Part shown: positions 1-6,381 of the stretch, piece after piece
Layout: every line of letters begins with the position of its first letter
Position numbering within the stretch: position 1 is the stretch's first letter
From: Collinsella sp.
GTDB taxonomy: Bacteria; Actinomycetota; Coriobacteriia; Coriobacteriales; Coriobacteriaceae
Length of the DNA: 13,652 nt
Reading direction: 5' to 3'
Assembly (NCBI GenBank): GCA_019414545.1
Contig: DXLV01000002.1
Location: 104,643-118,294, forward strand
Translations under genes and position numbers: made by a program
The notes under the pieces: model-generated
What the model saw: only the letters and a program-made list of their open reading frames with translations
What the model was told of the DNA's origin: nothing
Database searches by the model: none

Positions 1-156
1 TCGCTCGTCAAGGAGGACGGCATCCAGCTCACCCAGCGCGCCTACGCCTCCGCCGAGAACGTCCAGAGCTACAAGGCGCTCATCGCCCGTGGCGTCAAGG
101 TGACGGCCCAGTTCGTGCCCGCCGACAAGCCCGTCTCCGTCGCAGACCTCATCTAA
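1..156 (+). CDS. PTS mannose/fructose/sorbose family EIIB subunit, C-terminal fragment
   Basis: Open reading frame from the first base of the window to a TAA at 154-156; 51 residues of the C-terminus are visible. The tail carries the pattern RGVKVTAQFVPADKP, typical of the end of the sorbose/mannose-type EIIB domain (a late beta strand followed by a 'VPxD' turn). EIIB takes the phosphate from EIIA on a histidine and passes it to the sugar entering through EIIC/EIID; that histidine lies upstream of the window. The stop is 9 bases before the EIIC start, and EIIC, EIID and EIIA follow in the same direction, so assignment rests on both the motif and the context. The N-terminus and the operon promoter are not in view. 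Confidence 0.85.
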   Translation, partial: SLVKEDGIQLTQRAYASAENVQSYKALIARGVKVTAQFVPADKPVSVADLI

Positions 157-165
157 GGGGGAAAT

Positions 166-951
166 ATGGTCAACTTCACTATCCTGCAGGTCGTCCTTTT
201 GACCCTGCTGGCCTTCATCAAGCACGTGGACTACTACGGCATCCCGATGATCTTCGTCAATTACGCCGTTTTCTGGGGCCTCATCACCGGAGTCGTCATG
301 GGCGACTGGAAGACCGGCCTTGTCATCGGCGGCACCATTCAGCTCATGCAGCTCGGCGTCGCGGGCTTCGGCGGCTCCTCCATTCCCGACTACGGCACGA
401 TGGCCATCATCGCCACCGCCTACGGCGTGACCCTGGGCTCCGACACGGGCCTCGCCATCGGCCTGCCGGTCGGCATGCTCGGCATCCAGCTCGACGTCGT
501 CGCCAAGATCCTCAACGGCTTTGTCGTCGAGAAGTCCCAGAAGTTCTGCAACGAGGGTAAGTTCAATCAGATGAACGCCATCCTGTGGGTCTGCCCCGCG
601 CTCTTCGGCCTGTGCGCCGCCCTGCCCGTCTTTGTCTCCGTGACGCTCGGCCAGCCCGCCGTCAACTGGCTCCTCGAGGTCATGCCCCAGTGGTTCCTCT
701 CCGGCCTCACCCTCGCCGGCAAGATGCTCCCGGCCGTCGGTATCGCCATGCTGCTCCGCTACATGCCAACCGCCAAGTACTTCCAGTACCTGCTCGCCGG
801 CTTCTTCCTCTCGGCCTTCCTGAACGTGCCCATCATCGGCGCCGCCATCGTCGGCGTTGCCCTCGCGATTGCGTTCTACCAGCGTGCCGAGAGGGACACC
901 GAGCTCGCCGCCCACGCTTCCGCAGACGCCTTCATCGGAGAGGATGAGTAA
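166..951 (+). CDS. PTS mannose/fructose/sorbose family EIIC subunit
   Basis: A 261-residue, very hydrophobic protein with several predicted membrane segments (for example around 5-20, 28-45, 78-110, 138-162, 180-200 and 205-237). It carries the EIIC-Man signature GGTIQLMQLG at 55-64 followed by SSIPDYG at 71-77. EIIC forms the sugar-translocating channel of mannose-class PTS permeases together with EIID in the inner membrane. The start ATG is preceded by AGGGGGA at a good distance (156-163). Length matches the family (about 250-270). It ends 2 bases before the EIID start, so the two are translationally coupled. Sugar specificity cannot be read from this subunit; the downstream GH172 and fructokinase-like genes suggest a fructose-containing substrate. 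Confidence 0.95.
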   Translation: MVNFTILQVVLLTLLAFIKHVDYYGIPMIFVNYAVFWGLITGVVMGDWKTGLVIGGTIQLMQLGVAGFGGSSIPDYGTMAIIATAYGVTLGSDTGLAIGLPVGMLGIQLDVVAKILNGFVVEKSQKFCNEGKFNQMNAILWVCPALFGLCAALPVFVSVTLGQPAVNWLLEVMPQWFLSGLTLAGKMLPAVGIAMLLRYMPTAKYFQYLLAGFFLSAFLNVPIIGAAIVGVALAIAFYQRAERDTELAAHASADAFIGEDE

Positions 952-953
952 CC

Positions 954-1787
954 ATGGAAAACGAGAACATCACCGCCGTCGCCGAGGGCAAGCCCTCCGG
1001 CTACAAGGTCACCAAGAAGGACCTGCGCAACGCGAACTGGCGCTGGCTCATGAGCGTGTGCACCTTCAACTACCAGACCCAGCAGGGCGCCTCAGTCGCC
1101 TACGCCCTCTCGCCGGTCCTGAGGAAGATCTACACGAACGACGAGGACTATAAGCAAGCGCTCAACAACCACTTCCGCTACTACAACACCCAGCCTTGGC
1201 TCGCCGCCATCATTCTTGGCGCCTGCGTGGCCATGGAGGAGCGCGACGGCCTAGCGGCGGCGGACGCCGTCCAAGACCTGAAGATCGGCACCATGGGACC
1301 GCTCGCCGGCGTCGGCGACTCCCTGCTCATGACCATGATCCCGACCATCATGGGCTCCATCGCCGCCTACATGGCCATCGAGGGCAACCCCGTGGGAGCC
1401 GGCATCTGGTTCGCGCTCATCCTGGCCATCTTCTGGGTCCGCATGCACGCCCTCGAGTTCGGCTACAAGCAGGGCGTGAAGCTCGTCACCGACTTCAGCG
1501 AGAAGCTTCCCAACCTCACTGCCGCCGCCTCCGTGCTCGGCCTCACCGTGGTCGGCTGCCTCATCGCCTCGGTCATCGGCGTCACCTGCCCGATTAGCTT
1601 CAGCTTCGGCGACGTCGCGATGGAGATTCAGCCGCTGCTCGACAAGATCCTGCCTGCCATGATCCCCGCCGCCATCACGGGAAGCGCGTATTACCTTCTT
1701 ACCAAGAAGAACGCGAGCATGACGGCCCTCATCCTCGTGGTGATCGTCCTCGCGATGGTCGCCTCCGCCGCCGGCATCCTCGCCTAG
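954..1787 (+). CDS. PTS mannose/fructose/sorbose family EIID subunit
   Basis: A 277-residue protein with a polar N-terminal part (residues 1-80) and a hydrophobic C-terminal half. Family landmarks are YYNTQPW at about 76-82 (the N-t-x-P motif of EIID) and KIGTMGPLAGVGDSL at 110-124, the EIID glycine-rich signature. Membrane segments are predicted near 83-95, 122-165, 188-210 and 255-275. EIID is found only in mannose-class PTS systems and works with EIIC as the membrane unit. The ATG follows the EIIC stop by 2 bases; its ribosome binding site lies in the end of eiiC (GGAGAGGATGAG). The next gene starts 26 bases downstream. Confidence 0.95.
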   Translation: MENENITAVAEGKPSGYKVTKKDLRNANWRWLMSVCTFNYQTQQGASVAYALSPVLRKIYTNDEDYKQALNNHFRYYNTQPWLAAIILGACVAMEERDGLAAADAVQDLKIGTMGPLAGVGDSLLMTMIPTIMGSIAAYMAIEGNPVGAGIWFALILAIFWVRMHALEFGYKQGVKLVTDFSEKLPNLTAAASVLGLTVVGCLIASVIGVTCPISFSFGDVAMEIQPLLDKILPAMIPAAITGSAYYLLTKKNASMTALILVVIVLAMVASAAGILA

Positions 1788-1813
1788 CTTCGACCCAAGA
1801 GATTGGTGAATCA

Positions 1814-2212
1814 ATGAGAAAGATAGTTGTGGCGAGCCATTCCCTTCTCGCCCAGGGCTTCAAGGACACCCTCGAGTTCCTTACGGGTAAGGGCGACGCC
1901 GTCAACGCCGTGTGCGCCTACGTGAACGACAACGGCGAGGGGCTCGACGCGGCGGTCGAGGCGGCTCTTTCGGGCACTGACGAGGTCGTCGTCCTCACCG
2001 ACGCGTACGGCGGCAGCGTGAACCAGCGCTTTTCCCGCTTCGCCTCCGACCGGATCCACGTGATCGCGGGTGTCAACCTCCCGCTCGCCATGACGGTCGC
2101 GCTCGCGCGCCCCGACGAGAAACTCGACTTCGACGCCCTCGTCAACGAGGCGCGCCAGCAGATCATCTACGTGAACGGTGCCAGTTCCGCCGAGTGCGAC
2201 GACGACGAATAG
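1814..2212 (+). CDS. PTS mannose-family EIIA domain protein
   Basis: A 132-residue soluble protein matching a stand-alone EIIA-Man domain. The N-terminus MRKIVVASHS places the phosphorylatable histidine at H9, the usual position after the first beta strand. LTDAYGGSVNQ at 61-71 matches the conserved V/L-T/V-D-x-x-GGS active-site loop, with D63 expected to support the histidine. EIIA receives phosphate from HPr and hands it to EIIB. The C-terminus is acidic (ECDDDE). Only a weak Shine-Dalgarno sequence (GGTG at 1805-1808) precedes the ATG, weaker than for its neighbours. EIIA comes last in the order EIIB-EIIC-EIID-EIIA, as a separate polypeptide and not fused to EIIB as in E. coli ManX. Confidence 0.93.
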   Translation: MRKIVVASHSLLAQGFKDTLEFLTGKGDAVNAVCAYVNDNGEGLDAAVEAALSGTDEVVVLTDAYGGSVNQRFSRFASDRIHVIAGVNLPLAMTVALARPDEKLDFDALVNEARQQIIYVNGASSAECDDDE

Positions 2213-2224
2213 AGGAGGTCGACG

Positions 2225-3349
2225 ATGAGAGAGTTCCTTAAGGACGTGTGGATGCACGGCGGTGAGGAAAGCCGCGCCATCACCCCCGAGAACATCACGG
2301 GCGAGAAGGGCCGCGCCGCCATGTCGGCCAGCCACCTCGGCGTCGGCCGCAAGGGCTCGTGCTGCGTGCCCCTTGAGTCCGGCGAGACCATCACGCTCGC
2401 GGACATCGAGGGCCCCGGCATCATCCGCCACATCTGGATGACCGTCCCCGACAAGACCGCCGCTGGCAGCTTCGTCATGCGTGACCTCGTGCTGCGCTTC
2501 TACTGGGACGACGAGGAGACCCCCTCGGTCGAGTGCCCTGTCGGCGACTTCTTCTGCAACGGCTTCGGTGAGCGCGCCATCGTCAACTCGATGCCCATCT
2601 GCGTGAACCCGACGGGCGGCATGAACTGCTACTTCGAGATGCCCTTCAGGAAGCACGCCAAGGTCACGCTTACGAGCGAGCACCCCGGGTTCATTAAGTA
2701 CATCTTCTACACGTTCAACTACGCGCTCACCGACGTGCCGGACGACGCCATGTACTTCCACGCCCGCTTTAACCGCGAGCGCAGCACCCGCAGGGGCGTC
2801 GACTACACCGTGCTCGACGGCGTGCGCGGCAAGGGCTACTACGTCGGCACCTACATGGCCCTGTGCGCCCTGGAGCGCTATTGGTGGGGCGAGGGCGAGA
2901 TGAAGTTCTTCCTCGACGGCGACGAGGAGTTCCCCACGGTCACCTCGACGGGAGCCGAGGACTACTTCGGCGGTGCCTGGGCCTTCCTCGACAGGCCGCC
3001 CCACGCGCTGCCCGAGGCGCAGTGCTTCAACACGCTGTTCGCCGGCTACCCGTACCGCTCGACGCGCGACGCCACGCGCGACCGCTTCAGCGCGGGCAAG
3101 CCGAACCCGAATCCGATGCTCGCGACTAACGACGACGCGCTGCCCAGGCACGGCCTCTACAGGTGGCACCTTCCCGACCCGATCTCGTTCAAGGAGGACC
3201 TGCGCGTGACGTTCCAGGACCTCGGCAACGACGACATCAAGCTCTACGAGCGCGAGGACGACATCTCCACCGTCGCCTACTGGTACCAAAGCGAGCCGCA
3301 CGCCGTGCTCGCCCCGTTTGCCGCGAGGCAGGACCGCGTGCCCAGGTAG
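2225..3349 (+). CDS. DUF2961 / GH172-family glycoside hydrolase, cytoplasmic
   Basis: A 374-residue protein with the DUF2961 hallmarks: an N-terminal GEKGRAAM segment (26-33), GPGIIRHIW (63-71), GDFFCNGFG (107-115), then WWGEGEMKFFLDGDEEFP (220-237) and STGAEDYFGGAW (241-252). DUF2961 proteins are classed as glycoside hydrolase family 172; described activities are alpha-D-fructofuranosidase/difructose dianhydride I synthase-hydrolase from Bifidobacterium and D-arabinofuranosidases. The conserved acidic residues in G-E-G-E (E223/E225) and G-A-E-D-Y (E245) are the likely catalytic ones (inference). No signal peptide or membrane segment is visible, so it should act in the cytosol on what the PTS imports. 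A strong GAGGAGG (2213-2219) precedes the ATG, 12 bases after the EIIA stop. The substrate is not proven; fructose- or arabinose-furanosides are the main options. Confidence 0.9.
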   Translation: MREFLKDVWMHGGEESRAITPENITGEKGRAAMSASHLGVGRKGSCCVPLESGETITLADIEGPGIIRHIWMTVPDKTAAGSFVMRDLVLRFYWDDEETPSVECPVGDFFCNGFGERAIVNSMPICVNPTGGMNCYFEMPFRKHAKVTLTSEHPGFIKYIFYTFNYALTDVPDDAMYFHARFNRERSTRRGVDYTVLDGVRGKGYYVGTYMALCALERYWWGEGEMKFFLDGDEEFPTVTSTGAEDYFGGAWAFLDRPPHALPEAQCFNTLFAGYPYRSTRDATRDRFSAGKPNPNPMLATNDDALPRHGLYRWHLPDPISFKEDLRVTFQDLGNDDIKLYEREDDISTVAYWYQSEPHAVLAPFAARQDRVPR

Positions 3350-3376
3350 GGTCGCCTCGAAACAAGCCAACGTTAT

Positions 3377-3415
3377 GGGCGCCCGCGGTTGACCATGACT
3401 GCGGGCGTCCCTTTG
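3377..3415 (+). terminator. Intra-operon hairpin (attenuator or RNA-processing stem)
   Basis: Left arm GGGCGCCCGC (3377-3386) pairs with right arm GCGGGCGTCCC (3401-3411) with one bulged base, followed by a short TTTGT. The T-run is poor, so it is probably a partial terminator or an mRNA-stabilising stem that sets a lower level for the kinase behind it. The kinase's own AAGGAGG begins directly after it, at about 3417. Confidence 0.5.
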
Positions 3416-3428
3416 TAAGGAGGATCAC

Positions 3429-4313
3429 ATGAGCGAAAAGCAAATGAGGCTCGGCGCCCTCGAAGCCGGCGGGACCAAGATGGTCTGTGCCGTGGTGTCC
3501 GGCGACGGCGAGGTCTTCGACCGTATGGAGACCCCGACGCTTACGCCCGCCGAGACCGTCCCGCAGATGATCGAGTGGTTCACCGCCCGCGATGTGGACG
3601 CGTTGGGCATCGGCGCCTTCGGCCCGACCTGCGTCGACCCCAACGACGAGCGCTACGGCTCCATCCTCCAGACGCCCAAGCTCGCGTGGCGAGGCCATGG
3701 TCTTCGCGCCGCGTTCGCCGACGACCTCGGGATTCCGGTGGCCTACGACACGGACGTTAACGTTGCCTGCCTCGGCGAAGTGGTCTTCGGCTGCTGCAAG
3801 GGGCTCGAGGACGCCGTCTACGTGACCATCGGCACCGGCGTGGGCGCGGGCGTCATGTGCGCGGGCAGACTCCTTCACGGTATGCTGCACCCCGAGGCCG
3901 GTCACATGCTGGTAAGGACCCGTCCCACCGAGGAGGGACGCTGCGTCTGCCCGAGCCACGCGAGCTGTCTCGAGGGGCTCGCCTCCGGCCCCGCCATCGC
4001 CGCGCGCTGGGGAAAGCCCGCGGCCGAGCTCGCGGACAACGATGAGGTGTGGGCGCTCGAGGGGGATTATCTGGGGCAGATGTGCGCGAACCTCGTGCTC
4101 ATGTACTCGCCTCGCCGCATCGTCCTCGGCGGCGGCGTGATGCACCAGGAGCAGCTCTACGGCATCGTCCGCAAGAAGACCCTCGAATATCTGGGTGGCT
4201 ACATCCAGACCGCCGAGCTTAAGGACATGGAGAGCTACATCTGCGCCCCGGGCTGCGGCGGCGACCAAGGAATCCTCGGCGCGGCCGAGCTGGCAAGAAG
4301 GGCGCTCGCGTAA
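3429..4313 (+). CDS. ROK-family sugar kinase, fructokinase-like
   Basis: A 294-residue ROK protein. The ATP-binding loop LEAGGTK is at 11-17, the catalytic aspartate is D109 in DTDVN (107-111), the phosphate loop is IGTGVGAG at 134-141, and the zinc-binding module starts at HPEAGH (154-159), with H159, C174, H177 and C180 as ligands. CLEGLASGPAIAARWGK (180-196) and LGGGVM (233-238) are typical of bacterial ROK fructokinases such as Bacillus subtilis YdhR and streptococcal ScrK, which it resembles throughout by memory. It would convert D-fructose plus ATP to fructose 6-phosphate; glucose or mannose as substrate is not excluded. AAGGAGG (3417-3423) sets the start. It is the last gene of the PTS/GH172 operon. 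Confidence 0.88.
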   Translation: MSEKQMRLGALEAGGTKMVCAVVSGDGEVFDRMETPTLTPAETVPQMIEWFTARDVDALGIGAFGPTCVDPNDERYGSILQTPKLAWRGHGLRAAFADDLGIPVAYDTDVNVACLGEVVFGCCKGLEDAVYVTIGTGVGAGVMCAGRLLHGMLHPEAGHMLVRTRPTEEGRCVCPSHASCLEGLASGPAIAARWGKPAAELADNDEVWALEGDYLGQMCANLVLMYSPRRIVLGGGVMHQEQLYGIVRKKTLEYLGGYIQTAELKDMESYICAPGCGGDQGILGAAELARRALA

Positions 4314-4345
4314 CTTGCGCTCTCTCCGCCATACAACGCGTTGAG

Positions 4346-4407
4346 AAAAGACGAGCGCTTCTTGCCAATTGAGCGGCAAGAAGTGCTCGTCTTTTGCATT
4401 TGTTTTT
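4346..4407 (+). terminator. Strong rho-independent terminator of the PTS/GH172/kinase operon
   Basis: A 21-bp stem, AAAAGACGAGCGCTTCTTGCC (positions 4346-4366) against 4375-4395, with a single G-T wobble, an 8-base loop (AATTGAGC) and trailing T-runs (CTTTTGCATTTGTTTTT). The A-run on the left arm means it could also stop transcription from the minus strand. Confidence 0.92.
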
Positions 4408-4429
4408 GGGGCAGGACGCCCCGCCTCCG

Positions 4430-4650
4430 CTAGAGTCCCTGGACCGCCACACCCACGAGGTTTGGACCGGTGTGGACAAGAAGCGCGGGGCTGATGTCGG
4501 AGCGGACGACCTCCACCGCGTTGGCCACGCGCTCGCACAGGGCCTGCTCCATACGGTCGTAGAGGTCGGCGTGGGCCGAGGTGCGGCTCGCGGCAAAGCG
4601 CACCTTGGGGTGCTTCTCGACGATGGCGGCGATGAGCTTGACCTCGGTGC
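4430..4650 (-). pseudogene. DegV-family protein, C-terminal remnant
   Basis: In the minus strand, about 70 codons end in a TAG at 4430-4432. The translation includes RFAASRTSAHADLYDRM, then SDISPALLVHTGPNLVGVAV, which fits the last part of the DegV fatty-acid-binding fold (the conserved H-T-G-P-x-x-V-G strand near the C-terminus). DegV proteins are normally about 280 residues, so roughly three quarters are missing. The reading frame runs on upstream into IS200-like DNA in a different frame from the transposase, up to an ATG at 4670-4672, so a short 80-residue product is formally possible but unlikely to fold as DegV. The family assignment rests on motif memory only. Confidence 0.6.
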
Positions 4651-4707
4651 GATGCGGTACTTGCACAGCCATTTCGTGTGCGCGAGGCTGTTGGCTTTCT
4701 GGGCCAC
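4651..4707 (-). pseudogene. tnpA: IS200-family transposase TnpA, N-terminal remnant
   Basis: Starting from a GTG at 4705-4707 (an alternative GTG lies at 4714-4716), the translation begins MAQKANSLAHTKWLCKYRI. This matches the N-terminus I remember for IS200 transposases (…NSLxHTKWxCKYHIVFTPKYRRK). Homology stops after about 19 residues at 4651; the catalytic HUH histidines and tyrosine are gone, so no transposase is made. The reading frame stays open for about 140 more codons, but that stretch is the DegV-like remnant read in the wrong frame. Confidence 0.75.
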
Positions 4708-4714
4708 AGCAATC

Positions 4715-4765
4715 ACCTTCCCCCTAGTATGATGACCTGAACAATCCTCATGCTAGGGGGAAGGT
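4715..4765 (-). promoter_or_regulatory. RBS-sequestering leader hairpin of tnpA
   Basis: Arms 4715-4732 and 4748-4765 form an 18-bp stem (one G-U wobble) with a 15-base loop. On the minus strand the 3' arm contains TAGGGGGAAGG, the ribosome binding site of the tnpA GTG start, so translation is masked in the folded RNA. Low-level, structure-repressed translation by this kind of leader stem is established for IS200. Confidence 0.75.
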
Positions 4766-4854
4766 TTTTGTCGCGTAGCGGAAATTGGCCTCCACCCGCT
4801 GAGCGGGTGGCTTTCTATGCCGCGCGTGCCGCGCGGCACGGACTAAAGTCCATG

Positions 4855-4890
4855 AATAAAAACGAGGAAGGCCACGTCCGGCCTCCCTCG
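4855..4890 (-). terminator. Minus-strand terminator upstream of the IS200 remnant
   Basis: Arms 4863-4873 and 4880-4890 (CGAGGAAGGCC against GGCCTCCCTCG, one mismatch) followed on the minus strand by TTTTTATT (4855-4862). It would stop read-through into tnpA from outside, a protection described for IS200, or it may belong to lost flanking genes. Confidence 0.55.
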
Positions 4891-4911
4891 CAAAGGGTCT
4901 CTGATTACTCC

Positions 4912-4940
4912 CACTCATTGGGGACAGACTTAAATGAGTG
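4912..4940. repeat. GGGGACAG-loop hairpin (REP-like), copy 1
   Basis: Perfect 8-bp stem CACTCATT (4912-4919) / AATGAGTG (4933-4940) around a loop GGGGACAGACTTA. The loop shares GGGGACAG(A/G)C with the two hairpins at 7145-7180 and 7490-7524, while the stem sequence differs, so pairing is kept although bases are not. Confidence 0.6.
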
Positions 4941-4961
4941 CTCTTGAAATGCCGGCGCCTG

Positions 4962-5027
4962 GGGACGTTCTTTTTCTGTCTGCAGTTTGGAACGTTCCTT
5001 TTCTGTCGGCAGTTTGGGACGGTCCTT
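4962..5027. repeat. 27-nt tandem repeat, two full copies and one partial
   Basis: Copies at 4962-4988 and 4989-5015 differ at only a few positions (core GACGTTC/AACGTTCC, TTTTCTGTC, GCAGTTT); a third partial copy, GGGACGGTCCTT, runs 5016-5027. The GGGGAC start recalls the hairpin family above. No coding role seen. Confidence 0.7.
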
Positions 5028-5125
5028 AGAGCTGCAGCGCGCCATGAGCGACGAGGCGAAGCGGATCATCCTGTCTTTTGAGTTCTAAGCATAAGCCCCT
5101 GTCTCTGAGCAATGACCGGTTCGCA

Positions 5126-5251
5126 TTTGTGCGTATTTGCGTGCGTGGGATTGCGGGAATATGCGTATAGATGCGCCGTTTACGGGACAAAAATGACCGT
5201 TTAGCGGTGAGATACGCACAAACACGCACAGACGCGCGTGTTTGTGCGAAT
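5126..5251. promoter_or_regulatory. Operator-like region upstream of the oxidoreductase-deoR operon
   Basis: Contains a perfect 13-bp inverted repeat, CGCACAAACACGC (5215-5227) and GCGTGTTTGTGCG (5236-5248), with an 8-base spacer. The element TTTGTGCGTAT/TTTGTGCGAAT occurs at 5126-5136 (+), 5212-5222 (-) and 5241-5251 (+). A CCGTTTA direct repeat lies at 5176 and 5197, 21 bases apart (two helical turns). The region is 48 bases upstream of the oxidoreductase start and is a good candidate for autoregulation by the DeoR protein encoded downstream. I could not place a convincing -35/-10 pair. Confidence 0.5.
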
Positions 5252-5298
5252 ATAGAGCTATCCGAAATACAAGACGTTCTATGACACAGGAGGCACAT

Positions 5299-6378
5299 AT
5301 GGTAGATTCCAAGCAGGCTCCACTCGACTCCGCGGCAGCCGCAAAAGCAGCGTTCGCTTCGGTCCAGGACAAGCCGTTCCCCGATGATATCTTTACGGCC
5401 CCCGAGCTCCGCTGGGCTGTGATCGGCTGCGGTGTTATCGCCAACCAAATGGCCCAGTCGCTCGCCCTAGCTGGCCGTAAGCTTGCGGGTGTTGCAAATC
5501 GCACCCATTCCAAGGCTCAGGCTTTTGCCGAGCAGTATGGCGTCGAGAAGGTCTATGACACGGTCGAGGACCTCTATGCCGATCCTGACATCGATGCCGT
5601 CTATATCACCACGCCGCACAACACTCACATCACATATCTGCGCGGTGCCCTGGCGGCTGGCAAGCACGTGCTCTGCGAGAAGGCCATTACCCTCAATTCC
5701 GCTGAGCTTGACGAGGCCCGCGCCATTGCCGACGAGCACAACGTGGTCCTCATGGACGCCACCACGGTGCTCCACATGCCTTTGTATCAGGAGCTGCGTC
5801 GCCGCATGGATGTCGGTGAGTTCGGCCGCATGAATCTCGCCCAGCTCAACTTTGGCAGCTACAAGGAGTACGGTGATTTGACCAATCGCTTCTACAACCG
5901 CAACCTTGCCGGTGGCGCCATGCTTGATATTGGCGTTTATGCCCTGTCCGTCATGCGCCTCTTTATGGCAAGTCAGCCCGCTGAGGTTGTCTCGCTGGGC
6001 AACACCTGCGAGACCGGCGTTGACGTTGCGGGCGGCATCGTCTGCCGTAATGCCGAACAGCAGCTGGGCGTGGTGAGCCTCACGCTCCACTCCAAGCAAC
6101 CCAAGCGCTCGGTCATCAGCTTCGACAAGTGCTATATCGAGGTCAACGAATATCCGCGTGCCGATCACGCGACCATTGTGTGGACTGCGGACGGCCGCCG
6201 CGAGGAGGTCCACGCAGGCACCGAGGCTTACGCCCTGTGTTATGAGATGGCCGATCTTGAGAAGGCCGTTGCCGGCGACGACTCCAAGCGCGAGCTGCTG
6301 GATTATGCTTCTGATGTTATGGAGCTTATGACCAAGCTTCGCGCCGACTGGGGAGTCGTGTACCCCGAGGAGGAGTAA
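5299..6378 (+). CDS. Gfo/Idh/MocA-family NAD(P)-dependent oxidoreductase
   Basis: A 359-residue protein. The Rossmann nucleotide-binding motif VIGCGVIAN lies at 41-49, followed by PHNTH (106-110) and the catalytic-lysine motif LCEKA at 125-129 (K128; the common form is EKP). GGAMLDIGVY at 205-214 is the second-domain active-site stretch; Y214 stands where many relatives have histidine, as in the dihydrodiol-dehydrogenase-like branch. These enzymes oxidise or reduce sugars, inositols or related polyols; the substrate is unknown here. The start is set by AGGAGG (5288-5293) five bases before the ATG; the frame is open further upstream but lacks an RBS. This start leaves an N-terminal extension of about 37 residues before the Rossmann fold, longer than usual. 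deoR follows after 3 bases. Confidence 0.9.
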   Translation: MVDSKQAPLDSAAAAKAAFASVQDKPFPDDIFTAPELRWAVIGCGVIANQMAQSLALAGRKLAGVANRTHSKAQAFAEQYGVEKVYDTVEDLYADPDIDAVYITTPHNTHITYLRGALAAGKHVLCEKAITLNSAELDEARAIADEHNVVLMDATTVLHMPLYQELRRRMDVGEFGRMNLAQLNFGSYKEYGDLTNRFYNRNLAGGAMLDIGVYALSVMRLFMASQPAEVVSLGNTCETGVDVAGGIVCRNAEQQLGVVSLTLHSKQPKRSVISFDKCYIEVNEYPRADHATIVWTADGRREEVHAGTEAYALCYEMADLEKAVAGDDSKRELLDYASDVMELMTKLRADWGVVYPEEE

Positions 6379-6381
6379 GCG

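Larger units (their letters stand above)
4651..4862 (-). mobile_element. IS200/IS605-type element, left-end remnant
   Basis: Minus-strand remnant containing, from its outer end inward: a GGACTAAAGTCC palindrome (4840-4851), a GCCGCGC/GCGCGGC stem (4819-4837), a perfect hairpin CCACCCGC-TGA-GCGGGTGG (4792-4810), a long leader hairpin (4715-4765) and the first ~20 codons of tnpA (4651-4707). End hairpins instead of inverted terminal repeats and a structured leader are typical of IS200/IS605 elements. The rest of tnpA and the right end are absent; DegV-like sequence starts abruptly at about 4650. The outer boundary (about 4855-4865) is approximate. Confidence 0.75.

Noticed and set aside
1811..3370. 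Long minus-strand open frame (519 residues) opposite EIIA and GH172
   Set aside because: A GC-rich antisense shadow of two clear plus-strand genes; composition is low-complexity V/A/R/H.
4394..4732. Plus-strand 112-residue open frame across the DegV/IS200 scar
   Set aside because: It is the complement of the minus-strand remnants, has no RBS or family resemblance, and starts inside a terminator.
5026..5088. Short plus-strand frame ending in MSDEAKRIILSFEF and a TAA
   Set aside because: Could be the C-terminal end of a lost gene, but there is no RBS, no recognisable family and it starts in the tandem repeat; too weak to annotate.
5026..5513. Minus-strand frames of about 140 residues upstream of the oxidoreductase
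   Set aside because: They overlap the operator-like region and the oxidoreductase start, with no RBS or protein-family features.
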